From Branchiostoma floridae (lineage: Eukaryota; Chordata; Leptocardii; Amphioxiformes; Branchiostomatidae): DNA of 47,108 bases. How positions within the stretch are numbered: position 1 is the stretch's first letter; the number at the start of each line of letters is the position of its first letter. This document shows positions 10,419 through 19,915 of this stretch, piece after piece. Made by a program: the position numbers and the translations under genes. The notes beneath the pieces are model-generated. The model did not search any database. It was not told the origin of the DNA and saw only the letters and a list, made by a program, of their open reading frames with translations. The stretch is from NCBI RefSeq assembly GCF_000003815.2, contig NC_049984.1:24759957-24807064 (forward strand), given 5' to 3'.

Positions 10419-11063
10419 AAAGAGTGCTATTTTTCAATAAATTGTGTATCATAATTATGATAATTATCTACATAATTAACCAAATCTTTGAAGACTTTCA
10501 CTTGAAATGACACTCATTGTACTCATGAAGATCCTACTCATGCATTTCCAATACGTATATACGTATAGATACTGATCGATCGTAAATATTTTCGGCATTA
10601 ATAAGGGGCGATAAGTACACCATGAAGGCCAATAATTCTTCAAAAGATATCAAATACATAACAAGACAAGTATTCTCTTGTCACCCCTTAAATTACCTAT
10701 CTCTGTACGGTCTAGTCAAAGACATTGTTTTTAGGCAGAATACTTGGAGATTTTCATAGGATACTGAATGATTTAACGCTAATGTGAAGTTGACTTACTT
10801 TTTTTGACTTCCTAAAGTTACTCTATATCGTCAACTAACATTCTTTTCTGGGGTTTTGGACTCTTTTGACTCTTTTTTTTTCTCACATTTTATTCACAAG
10901 TTATAAATAACATTCAAAGATAATCACTTAAAACTAAACACAATCATTATAGAATATTTACACGAGCATTCCCTTACCATATTTTACACACTAGTGTCTT
11001 ACTATTTACTCCATCATCTAGACATATGCAGTACTATATACTATAACACATTTACATATTGTT
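10419..11063. other. AT-rich non-coding stretch
   Basis: No ORF is supported. From about 10870 to 12000 the plus strand is conspicuously A/C-rich (T/G-rich on the minus strand). A minus-strand AATAAA lies at about 10887-10892. If the ORF at 12022-12327 is real, this could be a distal polyadenylation signal, but the link is speculative. Confidence 0.4.
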
Positions 11064-11232
11064 GCAGGGGCCATTCCCACTGGCTTTTTTGGCTAGGGTT
11101 TGCTCCCTAGGACTTTTTTTACAGGGGTGTTTTATCCCCCCTGGATTTTTTGTGCTAGGGTTTCTTCCCTATGACTTCTGTGCAGGGGTGTCATCCCTGG
11201 GTTTCTGTGCAGGGTTTTCCTTCCCTGGTTTC
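11064..11232. repeat. Array of five short stem-loop units
   Basis: Five consecutive units of about 25-35 bp, each a hairpin. They are CTAGGG/CCCTAG, CAGGGG/CCCCTG, CTAGGG/CCCTAt, CAGGG/CCCTG and CAGGG/CCCTG, with loops of 6-10 nt and linkers like GACTTCTGTG or GTTTCTGTG. The stems alternate CTAG-type and CAG-type ends on both arms together, so pairing is retained while sequence changes. Function is unknown. Confidence 0.65.
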
Positions 11233-11820
11233 AATTTTACACATTTCACAAATTTACAGAAATATTACTCAAACATTCCCATTTGCAACAAAAAGACAAG
11301 TATAAAAATACAAGACAAGAAATCACAAGTATAAACACATCACATATACATAAAGATACCACAATCTAAGTACTAACAAACTCACAAAAACATCAGAACT
11401 TGCAATGACAATGTTTACATATACAATATTAAACTTACACATACCAACCTAAACATAAAAGCATTAAATACAACATACAAACATCAAAAAGCTCATTCAC
11501 CTACATGATCAACCGTGGATTTCTGTGCAGTGTTTTGCGGGTTTCAATTTTACACATATCAGAAATTAACATAAATATTACTCAAACATTCCCATAATTG
11601 CAACAAAATCAAAAGATTCTAAAATACCAGACAAGAAATCACAAATAAAAACACATCAAATATACATAGAGATACTACAATCTCAGCATTATCAATCTCA
11701 CAAAAACATCAGAACGTGCAATGTTTACATATACAATATTAGGCTGAAACATAAAAACCTAGAACATAAGAACATTAAACACCACATAAAAACATCAAAA
11801 AGCTCTTGTACATACATGAA
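11207..11820. repeat. Direct tandem duplication (about 310-bp units)
   Basis: Unit 1 (about 11207-11516) and unit 2 (about 11517-11820) both run GGATTTCTGTGCAG or GGGTTTCTGTGCAG, TTTCAATTTTACACAT, ATATTACTCAAACATTCCCA, CAAGAAATCACAA, CAAAAACATCAGAAC, TGTTTACATATACAATATTA and ACATCAAAAAGCTC in the same order. The units are diverged and lack an ORF. Confidence 0.75.
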
Positions 11821-12021
11821 CATCACATCAGTATTACAGACACAAATAGATAAATAAATAAAGACATTCTTATATCAAGCATACAATTTCCAAAACACAA
11901 ACCTTAGAAATTACAAAAGCTAAAGGTTACACAATAAGACATGATCACCCTTATAAAACAATAGAGCAAACAAGAAGACTGCAGCCATCACTCATCCATT
12001 TGACTCTTTTTGGTAAAATTA

Positions 12022-12327
12022 TCATCCGTAAAGCTTGTAGCAACAGACGCCATTCCTCTTGTAGCACAGACGAATCCCCACAGTGTTATGATTGATATGT
12101 TTTTCTCTCCATGCCCTATCTTTGCAATCGCCATTTAATGCGTGTAGACAGAACTGTATTTGGCGATCTAGACGATGCGCATGGATACATATTATCCGTA
12201 TGTTTCTGCCTTTTTCATTGATTAAAGATGTGAAAGATTTGATTTTCGGTCCAGTTTTTTTTCGCAGGGTAGCCACCGTAAGTAGCGCTATAGACGAAGA
12301 CTGGATTTTTGTGTGTGTCGTAGCCAT
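12022..12327 (-). CDS. Small ORF of unknown function (doubtful)
   Basis: A 101-codon minus-strand frame starting in AACAATGGC, a strong initiation context. The N-terminal half is Thr/Ser/Lys-rich. The C-terminal half is more protein-like, with five cysteines (C-x7-C, then RLCYKRNGVCCYKLYG at the end). I recognise no family. No signal peptide or membrane segment is apparent. A minus-strand CRE-like TTACGTCA and CCAAT lie about 190 bp upstream (12512-12526), compatible with a promoter. An overlapping frame starting at about 12357 (ATGTTAGCC) is open for 47 codons, so the frame choice is uncertain and an intron could join parts of both. It may be non-coding. Confidence 0.25.
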   Translation of the reverse strand: MATTHTKIQSSSIALLTVATLRKKTGPKIKSFTSLINEKGRNIRIICIHAHRLDRQIQFCLHALNGDCKDRAWREKHINHNTVGIRLCYKRNGVCCYKLYG

Positions 12328-12460
12328 TGTTCAAAAGGGAACTATTTATGGCTAACATGGTTGGATAGTTGGTGAGTTTGCCTTTGTTAGAAGCAGACCA
12401 GAAGAAATAATGCTGCTTGTCGGAGATCCGGTACCAGCTAAGTTGATTCTGTCAGTCTCA

Positions 12461-12534
12461 GACAGTTGTTACTCCGGGACGGAGTGCAATTAGCCTCCTA
12501 CGGAGCATTGTAATTGGATGACGTAACAACTGTC
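12461..12534. promoter_or_regulatory. Inverted repeat with CRE-like and CCAAT motifs
   Basis: GACAGTTGTTAC (12461-12472) and GTAACAACTGTC (12523-12534) are perfect 12-bp inverted repeats 50 bp apart. TGACGTAA (12519-12526, a CRE/ATF/C-EBP-type site) overlaps the right arm and ATTGG (12513-12517, inverted CCAAT) adjoins it. It lies upstream of the minus-strand ORF at 12022-12327. It could be a promoter or a small transposon remnant. Confidence 0.45.
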
Positions 12535-13785
12535 CGCATCTGTATCTTAATGTTCCCTTTGCTGCATTCATAATATTATGTTTGGCTGCTTTGGCAAGTC
12601 ATCTGCTCGTATTTCCTTGATGATGCACTTTTTTCACGGTAGCTTTTTGTATAAGTAATGCAATAATTTCCAAAATCACAAACGCTTTCAGTATCGTACC
12701 AGGTGGTTTGGGCAAAATATCTCTAGGCAGAAGTTGGGCTATGTCTGGCGGCAACTTGATTCAAGCTGATGCTCCAGCTGAAACTCCAACCATCATTTAC
12801 AGCATTGATTACCATGCTGCATTGGTTACCATACATACAAGTACCATCCATAGTTTTCTGATAAACTACCTGTATATGAATGGAAACAATAGTTTAATAC
12901 AAAATAGGATATGGATCATAAGCGCTAATCGAAAGGGGGGGGGGGGCAATTACTGATATAGACGAACATATAGACGAACAGCTGACGCTGTAAGTTAGAG
13001 TTTATTATTGGAAACCATCTGGTATTTGGGCGGGTAGACATTTATTGGGATTGAGTTATGCAGAAACCATTATTGCGCAACAATTGCACAAGGCACAAAG
13101 CATGGCATCTACATAAAATGATAGCATTTTACTACAGTTTTATATGTTTAATCTACATAAGGGTGAAAATGGTGTTTTACAATAATCGGAGAAATTTCTA
13201 CATTCTTTGATGTAGTTCCCCCTGTATACTATACGGGGGTTGTCACATGTCATGATGTATTTAAATTTACTATGTAGGTCCATTGAGGTAAATCCCAGTA
13301 AGTATGATGACAGACTTGCTTACCGTAAATTAGTATAACAGAATATTTGGGGCAGACTATGAATAAGTGAGAGTCGTAACATAAGTTGCCCTGGTAAGCT
13401 ATCAGTGTTACAAATACAATTTATGCTTTCCTCCTGCTTGTCCTTATTTGCCGATATGTAGTCCATGGGCCTATCAATGTAATCGGCTCAGTATATATAG
13501 TCGTTGTAGCTGATTCGGCCCAACGTACAGATGTGATTAACATTCTTATCATTATCCCATTTGATAAGAAAAAAACTAACGCATCACAGCCCAATGTTAA
13601 AACCATAATTACGTCACAAAGTATGTGGACTGCGGCCTCTTGCTCTTTTTTTTCTTTCTAAATTTTGCTTTTACAAGGACAAGGTGGCACTGCACTCAAG
13701 TAGTTAGTACCTTACTTCTTTTTCCTCCATAAACGTGTCCAACTTCATCTGGTTGAAGACTCTCCATGGACACAGGTTGGGACGA
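12535..13785. other. Non-coding, no gene recognised
   Basis: Contains a G run (about 12938-12947). Frames at 12708-12956 (+) and 13421-13606 (-) lack recognised protein features. No repeat partner was identified within the window. Confidence 0.45.
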
Positions 13786-13838
13786 GGGTCTTTTGGTTGA
13801 AGACATGGTGGACCACCATGTCTTCAACCAAAAGACCC
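13786..13838. repeat. Perfect 26-bp-arm palindrome with 1-nt spacer
   Basis: Arm 13786-13811 and arm 13813-13838 are exact reverse complements separated by one base. Centre: GACATGGTGGACCACCATGTC. The upstream sequence at 13750-13760 repeats part of the arm (GGTTGAAGAC). The geometry is identical to the unrelated palindrome at 6460-6512. Confidence 0.9.
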
Positions 13839-14199
13839 ATTGGTGGTACCTTTTTGTTTGTTTGTGTGGGTGGGGGGTGAGAGACGAGGAGCCTAGGGCA
13901 GGAGCGCTACTCTCTTTCCGCCATCTTGTAGGTGGGTGGGCGGCGGTGGGTGGACGAACTTCAGCGGTTCGACAGAAGGTGAAGGTTACGTTATCTAATA
14001 GCTTTATGGGGCCTGTTTTACGAGGTCAGAAGGGTCAGTGGGTTGTTATCCACTGTGTCTACTAAACGGTATTGGAGGGCGGAGCCCATCATTCTCTTTC
14101 CAATGCATTTAAACTCTCCAACCGAACTCAGGTACCCATTTTACATGTGCTCATTTGTACACCTGGCTGCTCTAAAAAGTCAATTAAGTACCTTAATAC

Positions 14200-14285
14200 G
14201 TATAAGACCGATAGCAAGTCAGGATTTGAACCCAGGACCCCTGGTTTCTAGGTTACTCTACAGTTACGCTGCCCGCGGGCTCCGT
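14200..14285 (-). mobile_element. tRNA-derived SINE fragment
   Basis: The minus strand reads GGCAGCGTAACTGTAGAG (A-box-like) followed by CCTGGGTTCAAATCCTGAC, with a perfect B box GGTTCAAATCC. The intervening anticodon arm does not fold well and the acceptor strands do not pair, so this is a SINE head or tRNA pseudogene. No body was identified with confidence. Confidence 0.6.
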
Positions 14286-14866
14286 CAGTGGTTTCCGTGA
14301 ACTTCTACTGATTACAACATCCTCTAGTCAGGCACTGGTATTCTTACGTCTCAAATTTCCTGATGAGCCATTGTGTTGATATCTGTTGTGTCATGCAAAC
14401 ACGCAAATATATGAAATACAGTACCAGAACAAACATTAAATGTAACAAATAACAATCTGCAGGGCTCGAAATACCACCTGCATGTGCAGGTTAGTGCAGG
14501 GAAAATTGGAACTATGCAGGTATTTCTGGTGTCTACCTGCATTGGTCCATGTACTGAGTTTTACACATGAATTCCATATAGTACTAGGTGTATATGGATT
14601 GTTATTAGCTGCATTGACTGTTACCAACTATAGCGTATTTAGAAAATAGCAATGGTTTCTGGACAATTTTAGTATGTGCCATCCTTCCTAAATTCAGAGT
14701 GATGCAGGTAAATTTTGTCTGGTGCAGGTGATTTTCGATGTTACCAGCAGCAGTGCAGGTATGGAGAAAAGTATATCGAGCCGTGCAATGGCTATCAACA
14801 TTAACAGAGAACATTCATTTACTACTATCCACTCATCCACAAACAGAAATCTCAGATCTATTTTTG
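14286..14866. other. Non-coding, with short repeated TGCAGGT phrases
   Basis: TGCAGG-type words recur at about 14457, 14483, 14494, 14515, 14703, 14723 and 14755. They are probably a decayed interspersed repeat. Overlapping minus-strand frames (14351-14876) are low-confidence shadows. Confidence 0.4.
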
Positions 14867-16330
14867 ACAATTGCAAACCCGGCTGTTACAGACCATAAAC
14901 ACATTCTAGTACTTAGTTTTTAGAGCACTTTACACAAATCTTCGCTTTAATTTTGACTCTAGATGGAAATAGAATGGCAAGTCCGGCTGTTACAGACCAT
15001 AAACACATTCTAGTACCTAGTTTAAGACCACTTAGTGTACACAAACCTCAAATTCAATCTTGAATCCACGAGGCAAGTGTGTTACAAGTCCAACTGTTAC
15101 AGCACTTCACACAAATCCCCGATTCAATTTAGACTCAGAGAGGAAAGACAATCGTACGTCCCACTGTTACCGACCGTAACCACAATCAATCGATTTTTAA
15201 GAGCACTTACACAAATCTCAAAATCAGTCTTGAATCCGCGTGGCAAGAATATTGCAAGTACAACTGTTACAGACCAAACCATATTCAAGTACCTACTTTC
15301 AAATGGGCCTTACATAAATCCCCGATCTAATTTTGACTCAGAGTCGGAAGAGAATTGCACGTCCGGCTGTTACATAACCACATTCAAACACCTGATTTTT
15401 AAGAGCACTTACTCAAACCTCAAAATCAGTCTTCAATCTTCAATGAGAAAAAAAGGAATTGCAAGTCCAACTTCTAAACACCACATCACATTCAAGTACC
15501 TGATTTTAACCTCAAATCAGTCTTGAATCCGCTTGGCAAAAATATTGCAAGTACAACTGTTACAGACCACACCTGTAACAGTTCAAATACCTGATTTTAA
15601 GAGCACCTTACTCAAATTTCCGATTTAATTTTGACTCAGAGAGGAAAAAATAAGTCCGGCTGTTACCGACCATAAGCACAATCAATTAATTTTTAAGAGC
15701 ACTTACTCAAACCTCAAAAACAGTCTTCAATCTTCACCGAGAAAAGAGAATTGCAAGTCCAACTTTTACAGACCACGTCACATTCAAGTAACTGATTTTA
15801 AGAGCACCGTACACAAATTTCAGATTTAATTTTGACTCAAAAAGGAAATGTAATTGCGAGTCCGGCTGTTACCGACCGTAACAACAATCAATTAATTTTT
15901 AAGAGCACTTACTCAAACCTCAAAATCAGTCTTCAATCTTTAACGAGAAAAAAAGAATTGCAAGTCCAACTTTTACAGATCAAATCACATTCAAGTACCT
16001 GGTTTTAAGAGGACATTACACAAATTTCCGATTTAATTTTGACTCAGAGAGGAAATATAATAGCTAGTCCAGCTGTTACCGACCATCGACACATTCAAGC
16101 ACCTGATCTTTAAGAGCATTTAGTGTACACAAACCTCAAATTTAGCCTTAAAGCTGTGAGGCAAGAGTATAACAAATCCGGCTGTTACCGACCATATTCA
16201 AGCACCTGGTTTTTTAAGGGCACACAAATCTCAAATTCAATCTTGAATCAGCAACAAAAGATATGAGCGAGTCAGGCTGTTACGGACCATAACCACATTC
16301 AAGTACCTGTCTTTAACAGCACGTTACACA
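14867..16330. repeat. Satellite array with dimeric higher-order repeat (about 103 bp, 205-bp dimer)
   Basis: About 14-15 diverged monomers share the frame 'TCCGGCTGTTAC-gACCaTAA-CACATTCAAGTACCTgaTTTTaAGAGCAC-TTACaCAAA-TC'. Two monomer types alternate. One carries TTAATTTTGACTCAGAGAGG, the other CTCAAAATCAGTCTTcAATC. Type-matched copies recur about every 205 bp (for example CTGTTACCGACC at 15660 and 15865). The 163-codon frame at 15035-15526 falls entirely inside the array and is a by-product of it. Confidence 0.85.
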
Positions 16331-16770
16331 AAACAACAACTGCCAGTACCTCAAAAGGCTATGGAACTACCTTTACCTGCTGCCAGTCCTGCTGTGATAT
16401 TTTCAAGTTTAGTGCAACATTGTGCTTGCCTTGAAGCACATTAAAAACCTAATGCACATGAATAAAGCTTAATTCTAAGCATCATTAATTCGAAATAGGC
16501 AAGACTCCCCTTGCTACTTTCTCTGTCGTATCACTCATCACACCTGGACAATGTGAACGATTCAAAAGGCTATGGGGCTAACTTTACCTTCTGCCTGTCC
16601 TTTATATATGGTATTGTTAAGATGGCTTACTACGTTGTGGTAGATTGTGGAAGCAGAGAGATGCAGTCCGCCTTCCAATACCGTAACTGAGACACAGTGG
16701 ATAACAACAACTGCCAGTACGACCTGAAAAGGCTATGGGCCTACCTTTACCTGATGCATATCAATGAAGA
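16331..16770. repeat. Three dispersed copies of an AAAAGGCTATGG block
   Basis: Blocks at about 16340 (AACTGCCAGTACCTCAAAAGG), 16560 (TTCAAAAGGCTATGGGGC) and 16707 (AACTGCCAGTACGACCTGAAAAGG) share 40-50 bp around CTATGG-CTACCTTTACCT. They directly follow the satellite and may be its degraded border. Confidence 0.5.
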
Positions 16771-16979
16771 CCCATTCATTAGAAATTGGCAATGCTCCCT
16801 ACCGTAGCTCCCCTGCAGCTGTTGCATCACTCATCAAACCTGGTCAATGAGAACGATTCCCCGGACCAACAACTTCAGATGCTACACCAGATTCATTGTC
16901 AACTAGAGTTCCACGACCCCATACCTTCGCCAAATGATTCTACCCTTCTAACTGCTGTATTGATTCTGTTTGTCATTGA

Positions 16980-17380
16980 TTATGCAAATTAAGTATTCAT
17001 TTAAATAAATTATATTAGTTGGTCATCTCCTTTACCAAACAACAGGCGTACACAATCTATGTTAAGAAATAAGGCTTAATCGCATTTTCTGATAATTTAT
17101 GCAAATGAGGACCTCATTTGCATAATCAATGTTTGACGATGTTCACCTGTACATAACTTTCAAATGCTACAAGTACGAAAGTTCCTGTTACCACAATGAC
17201 ATTATAGCATTTTCTCATTGATAATGCAAATTAGGTCTTTATTTTGCATAATAAATATATGTAAATATTTTTTTCTCATTTCCAAATGCCACATGTTGCA
17301 ATGGTCCTATAATTGAACTGAGCCTGTTAAGGCAATTTTCTAATTAGTTATGCAAATTATGTTCTAATTTGCATATTTAA
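16980..17380. repeat. Tandem about 125-bp units with inverted octamer pairs
   Basis: Perfect POU octamers ATGCAAAT occur at 16982-16989, 17099-17106, 17224-17231 and 17350-17357. Reverse ATTTGCAT occurs at 17116-17123 and 17367-17374, with a near-match at about 17242. Each unit starts with GCATTTTCT or GCAATTTTCT and carries an octamer facing a reversed octamer. In the first unit this makes a 14-bp-arm perfect palindrome (17097-17110 and 17112-17125). Probably part of a transposable element. Confidence 0.75.
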
Positions 17381-17815
17381 TATGTAATTATATGAAGCAT
17401 CACTTCAGCTATCTACATACAAAAAATCATGACAATCCGTCAATCCCTTCTTGAGTTATTCCCTTTCAAAGTCTGAAACTAAACCTGCCCTGCAGTTACA
17501 AAACAAGCCGCTAGGGTGCCCAAATCTATACTACTTACTCTCGGTCCCACAAGCTATCTGCCACTTAAAAATCACGACCACAGCATATCCAGAACCTGAG
17601 ATATCAAACCCGAAAGTTCCGCTGCAGTACCGTAACAAGCCCCTAGGGGGGCCAAAATCTAATCGTTTCCAGGTCTTATCAAGATCTACCCACATACCAA
17701 ATATCAATACAATCCATCCAGTCGTTCTCCAGTTATGCCGGTGTTCTACACACATACATACATACAAACACACGCTACCCAAAATATAACCTTCTTGGCG
17801 AAGGTAATAAAGTTT
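17381..17815. repeat. Element tail with internal duplication and CCTTCTTGGCGAAGG hairpin
   Basis: Two related blocks about 135 bp apart (about 17475: CCCTGCAGTTACAAAACAAGCC; about 17615: CCGCTGCAGTACCGTAACAAGCC) precede a CATA simple repeat (17752-17770) and a terminal hairpin CCTTCTTGGCGAAGG (about 17791-17805). It follows the octamer repeat without a break, so both may belong to one non-autonomous element. The 112-codon plus frame inside is not supported as a gene. Confidence 0.5.
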
Positions 17816-18477
17816 GAACGTATTACATGAAATAGCCACTTTCAAATTCCTCCTGGAGTTATTACCAGAATAATCTCATTCAGATCTTATGGCATGATTT
17901 TGCACCCTATCCGATCAATTTTCTATGATACCTCGGAATCATATCTTCTATACTGCTGGGTATTAGATTTAGAACATAGCACAACGACAGAGGAAATTAC
18001 GTTTGAATTTCGACCGTTACTTGAGATCGATAAACGCCTTATTTGGAAAAAAACGTTCTTTCTTATCTTTCAACGGGTTGCGTCGATGAATGTCAGGCAT
18101 CCAGGCGATAAACAATGCCAATTAGTAATTACTCAAGCAAGTGGGTATGGTTTTGAAAACTGTCAGATATTTCAGGCAGCATCCATTACCTTGATTCGGT
18201 GACACAAAAACGTCTAACTGAAATGTCTGGCCGTTTCGAGCATCATATCAATATGCTTGAGTAGCCGGCTTTTTCATCTGAACGGGTTAGCCTATGACCA
18301 ACCCCTTCTATTCTTCGCCGCACGAAACACACCTTTTCACCCTCTCAGACGTTATATTCTGATTTATTGCCACAGTTACAGTTGTAGGGGCTTCGTATTT
18401 CCCAATGGGGAGAAGTTACCTAGACCAATGGTCATCCCGGGTCCATCCGTTCATCTTTCTGTCACAAATGCTTGCTA
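17816..18477. other. Non-coding, no gene recognised
   Basis: A plus-strand frame of 102 codons (17894-18202) exists, but it has no recognised domain or flanking splice signals that I can defend. Confidence 0.4.
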
Positions 18478-18709
18478 TTAAGGTGTACTCTCGCTGCACT
18501 TGCGTCACCGCAAGGTTCGAAAGATACTTAATGAATTTAAGAGAACAAATTTTCTTACTTTTTGAGTATTTTGCCGTCTTTTAAGTCATACTTTTACATA
18601 TTACGTAATATTCAAATTAATAAAAAGAAAAGAAAATAACAGTGACGCAGTGAATGGACCCCTCTGTAACGCAAGCTTGACGCAAGTGCAGTGAGAGTGC
18701 ACCTTTACG
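18478..18709. mobile_element. Harbinger-like MITE, copy B (best preserved)
   Basis: Element 18481-18706 is flanked by TTA on both sides (18478-18480 and 18707-18709). The left TIR reads AGGTGTACTCTCGCTGCACT. The right end reverse-complemented reads AGGTGCACTCTCACTGCACT and continues TGCGTCA on both sides, so TIRs are at least 27 bp with few mismatches. The body is AT-rich and non-coding. The TTA target duplication points to PIF/Harbinger. Confidence 0.85.
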
Positions 18710-19014
18710 TAATATGATAGTTATGTTTCCTTTCAGGAAGGGGAAACATATTATTTTTGCTACGTTTCTTCCTCTCCCTCTTCTTCCGATCCAAACAAAT
18801 AAGGCCAATGACCTGGATCAGCCGGCTGTCACGATAGTTACTGGTGAAGAAGCAGACACCCTGTGGTGTTCGGTAACACCATGTAGCAAGTGGCAGGACA
18901 GAGCTGGAGGGCTGGTCACCGCACGTAGTTCATTGTAAGCCTACGTCTCTTGGTTTTTCCAAGACAGGACTTATGAACCAGTTGGTATCGTTAGCGGTTC
19001 ATAACTTTGACTCT
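18710..19014. other. Short spacer between two MITEs
   Basis: About 300 bp with no recognised gene. Frames on both strands overlap and lack features. Confidence 0.45.
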
Positions 19015-19211
19015 TAAAGCCCCCTTTGCAAATCAAGAATTTAGCTCGGCCGAGGTGTGAGCGAGCTCTAAATTACGAGGAGGCATGACCCTGATGCCTA
19101 CGAGCATTATTCGCAGCAGGATCTTCAAGTTCAGCGTCATACCTCCTTGTGTAGTTAGAGCTCGTTGACTTCTCGGCCGAGCTAAATTCTTGATTTGTAA
19201 AGGGGGCTTAA
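19015..19211. mobile_element. Palindromic MITE with TAA target duplication
   Basis: Element 19018-19208 is flanked by TAA on each side (19015-19017 and 19209-19211). The arms AGCCCCCTTT[G/A]CAAATCAAG... are nearly identical for 38 bp through TTTAGCTCGGCCGAG and remain recognisably paired to about 80 bp (GAGCTCTAA, AGGAGG.ATGAC.CTGA). The element is thus almost one long hairpin. A half-copy lies at 43950-44034. Confidence 0.85.
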
Positions 19212-19915
19212 TCATGGCCTGTCGTCTTGGATCTTCGTTTCATTAGTGTGCGCTCTGAAATACGCACCTGTCCTCATTCTATCACCATCATTTTAACTAT
19301 CGTCGCCATCTCTGCCAACTCAAGCCGTTTTCTATCGATCGCATCTACTTCAGTATGTTATTTGTGAATGCTGGGATTGCACTTTGCTGTTCGTCCCAAC
19401 AGAGGCGATATGTGAAATTTCTTTAAGTTAGATTCTTTACTTTTATTCCCCAGCGAGGGCTAATTGCAATTGCAAAGGATCAAACTGATACAATAACGTA
19501 CAGAGCTTATTTGATGTTTCTACTTAACAAAAGTTAGCTTTATCCGCAGGGTAGCCTATATCTGCTAGGGTATTTATTAGGGACATCAAATCGACAGATT
19601 GACAAATTGTAGTATTTTCAAGATATTGCAATTTGAAACCATAAAGTTTTGCAATTGATGCATGGGCACTTTAGTATAGAGAAACTATACTAAGAAATAT
19701 ATATATACTTGCAAATGTACAAAGCACTGTAAAGGGTCTCATGTGGCATCATACCTGGCTTCCTTTCGTTATACCATCCACTGTCTTTCGTTGCCGTTCC
19801 TTGTAATTGCACTCAACTTTCAGGTTTGTTCTATCATTCCATCTGTTCTTATCAGCCGTCTAAATCCATCTCTCCACAGCATTCGCCATCCCACGTTAAC
19901 CGCCGTCACATTTGG
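19212..19915. other. Non-coding, no gene recognised
   Basis: Pyrimidine-rich sequence then AT-rich sequence. The plus frame 19743-20012 reads into the minisatellite flank and is not supported. Confidence 0.4.
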
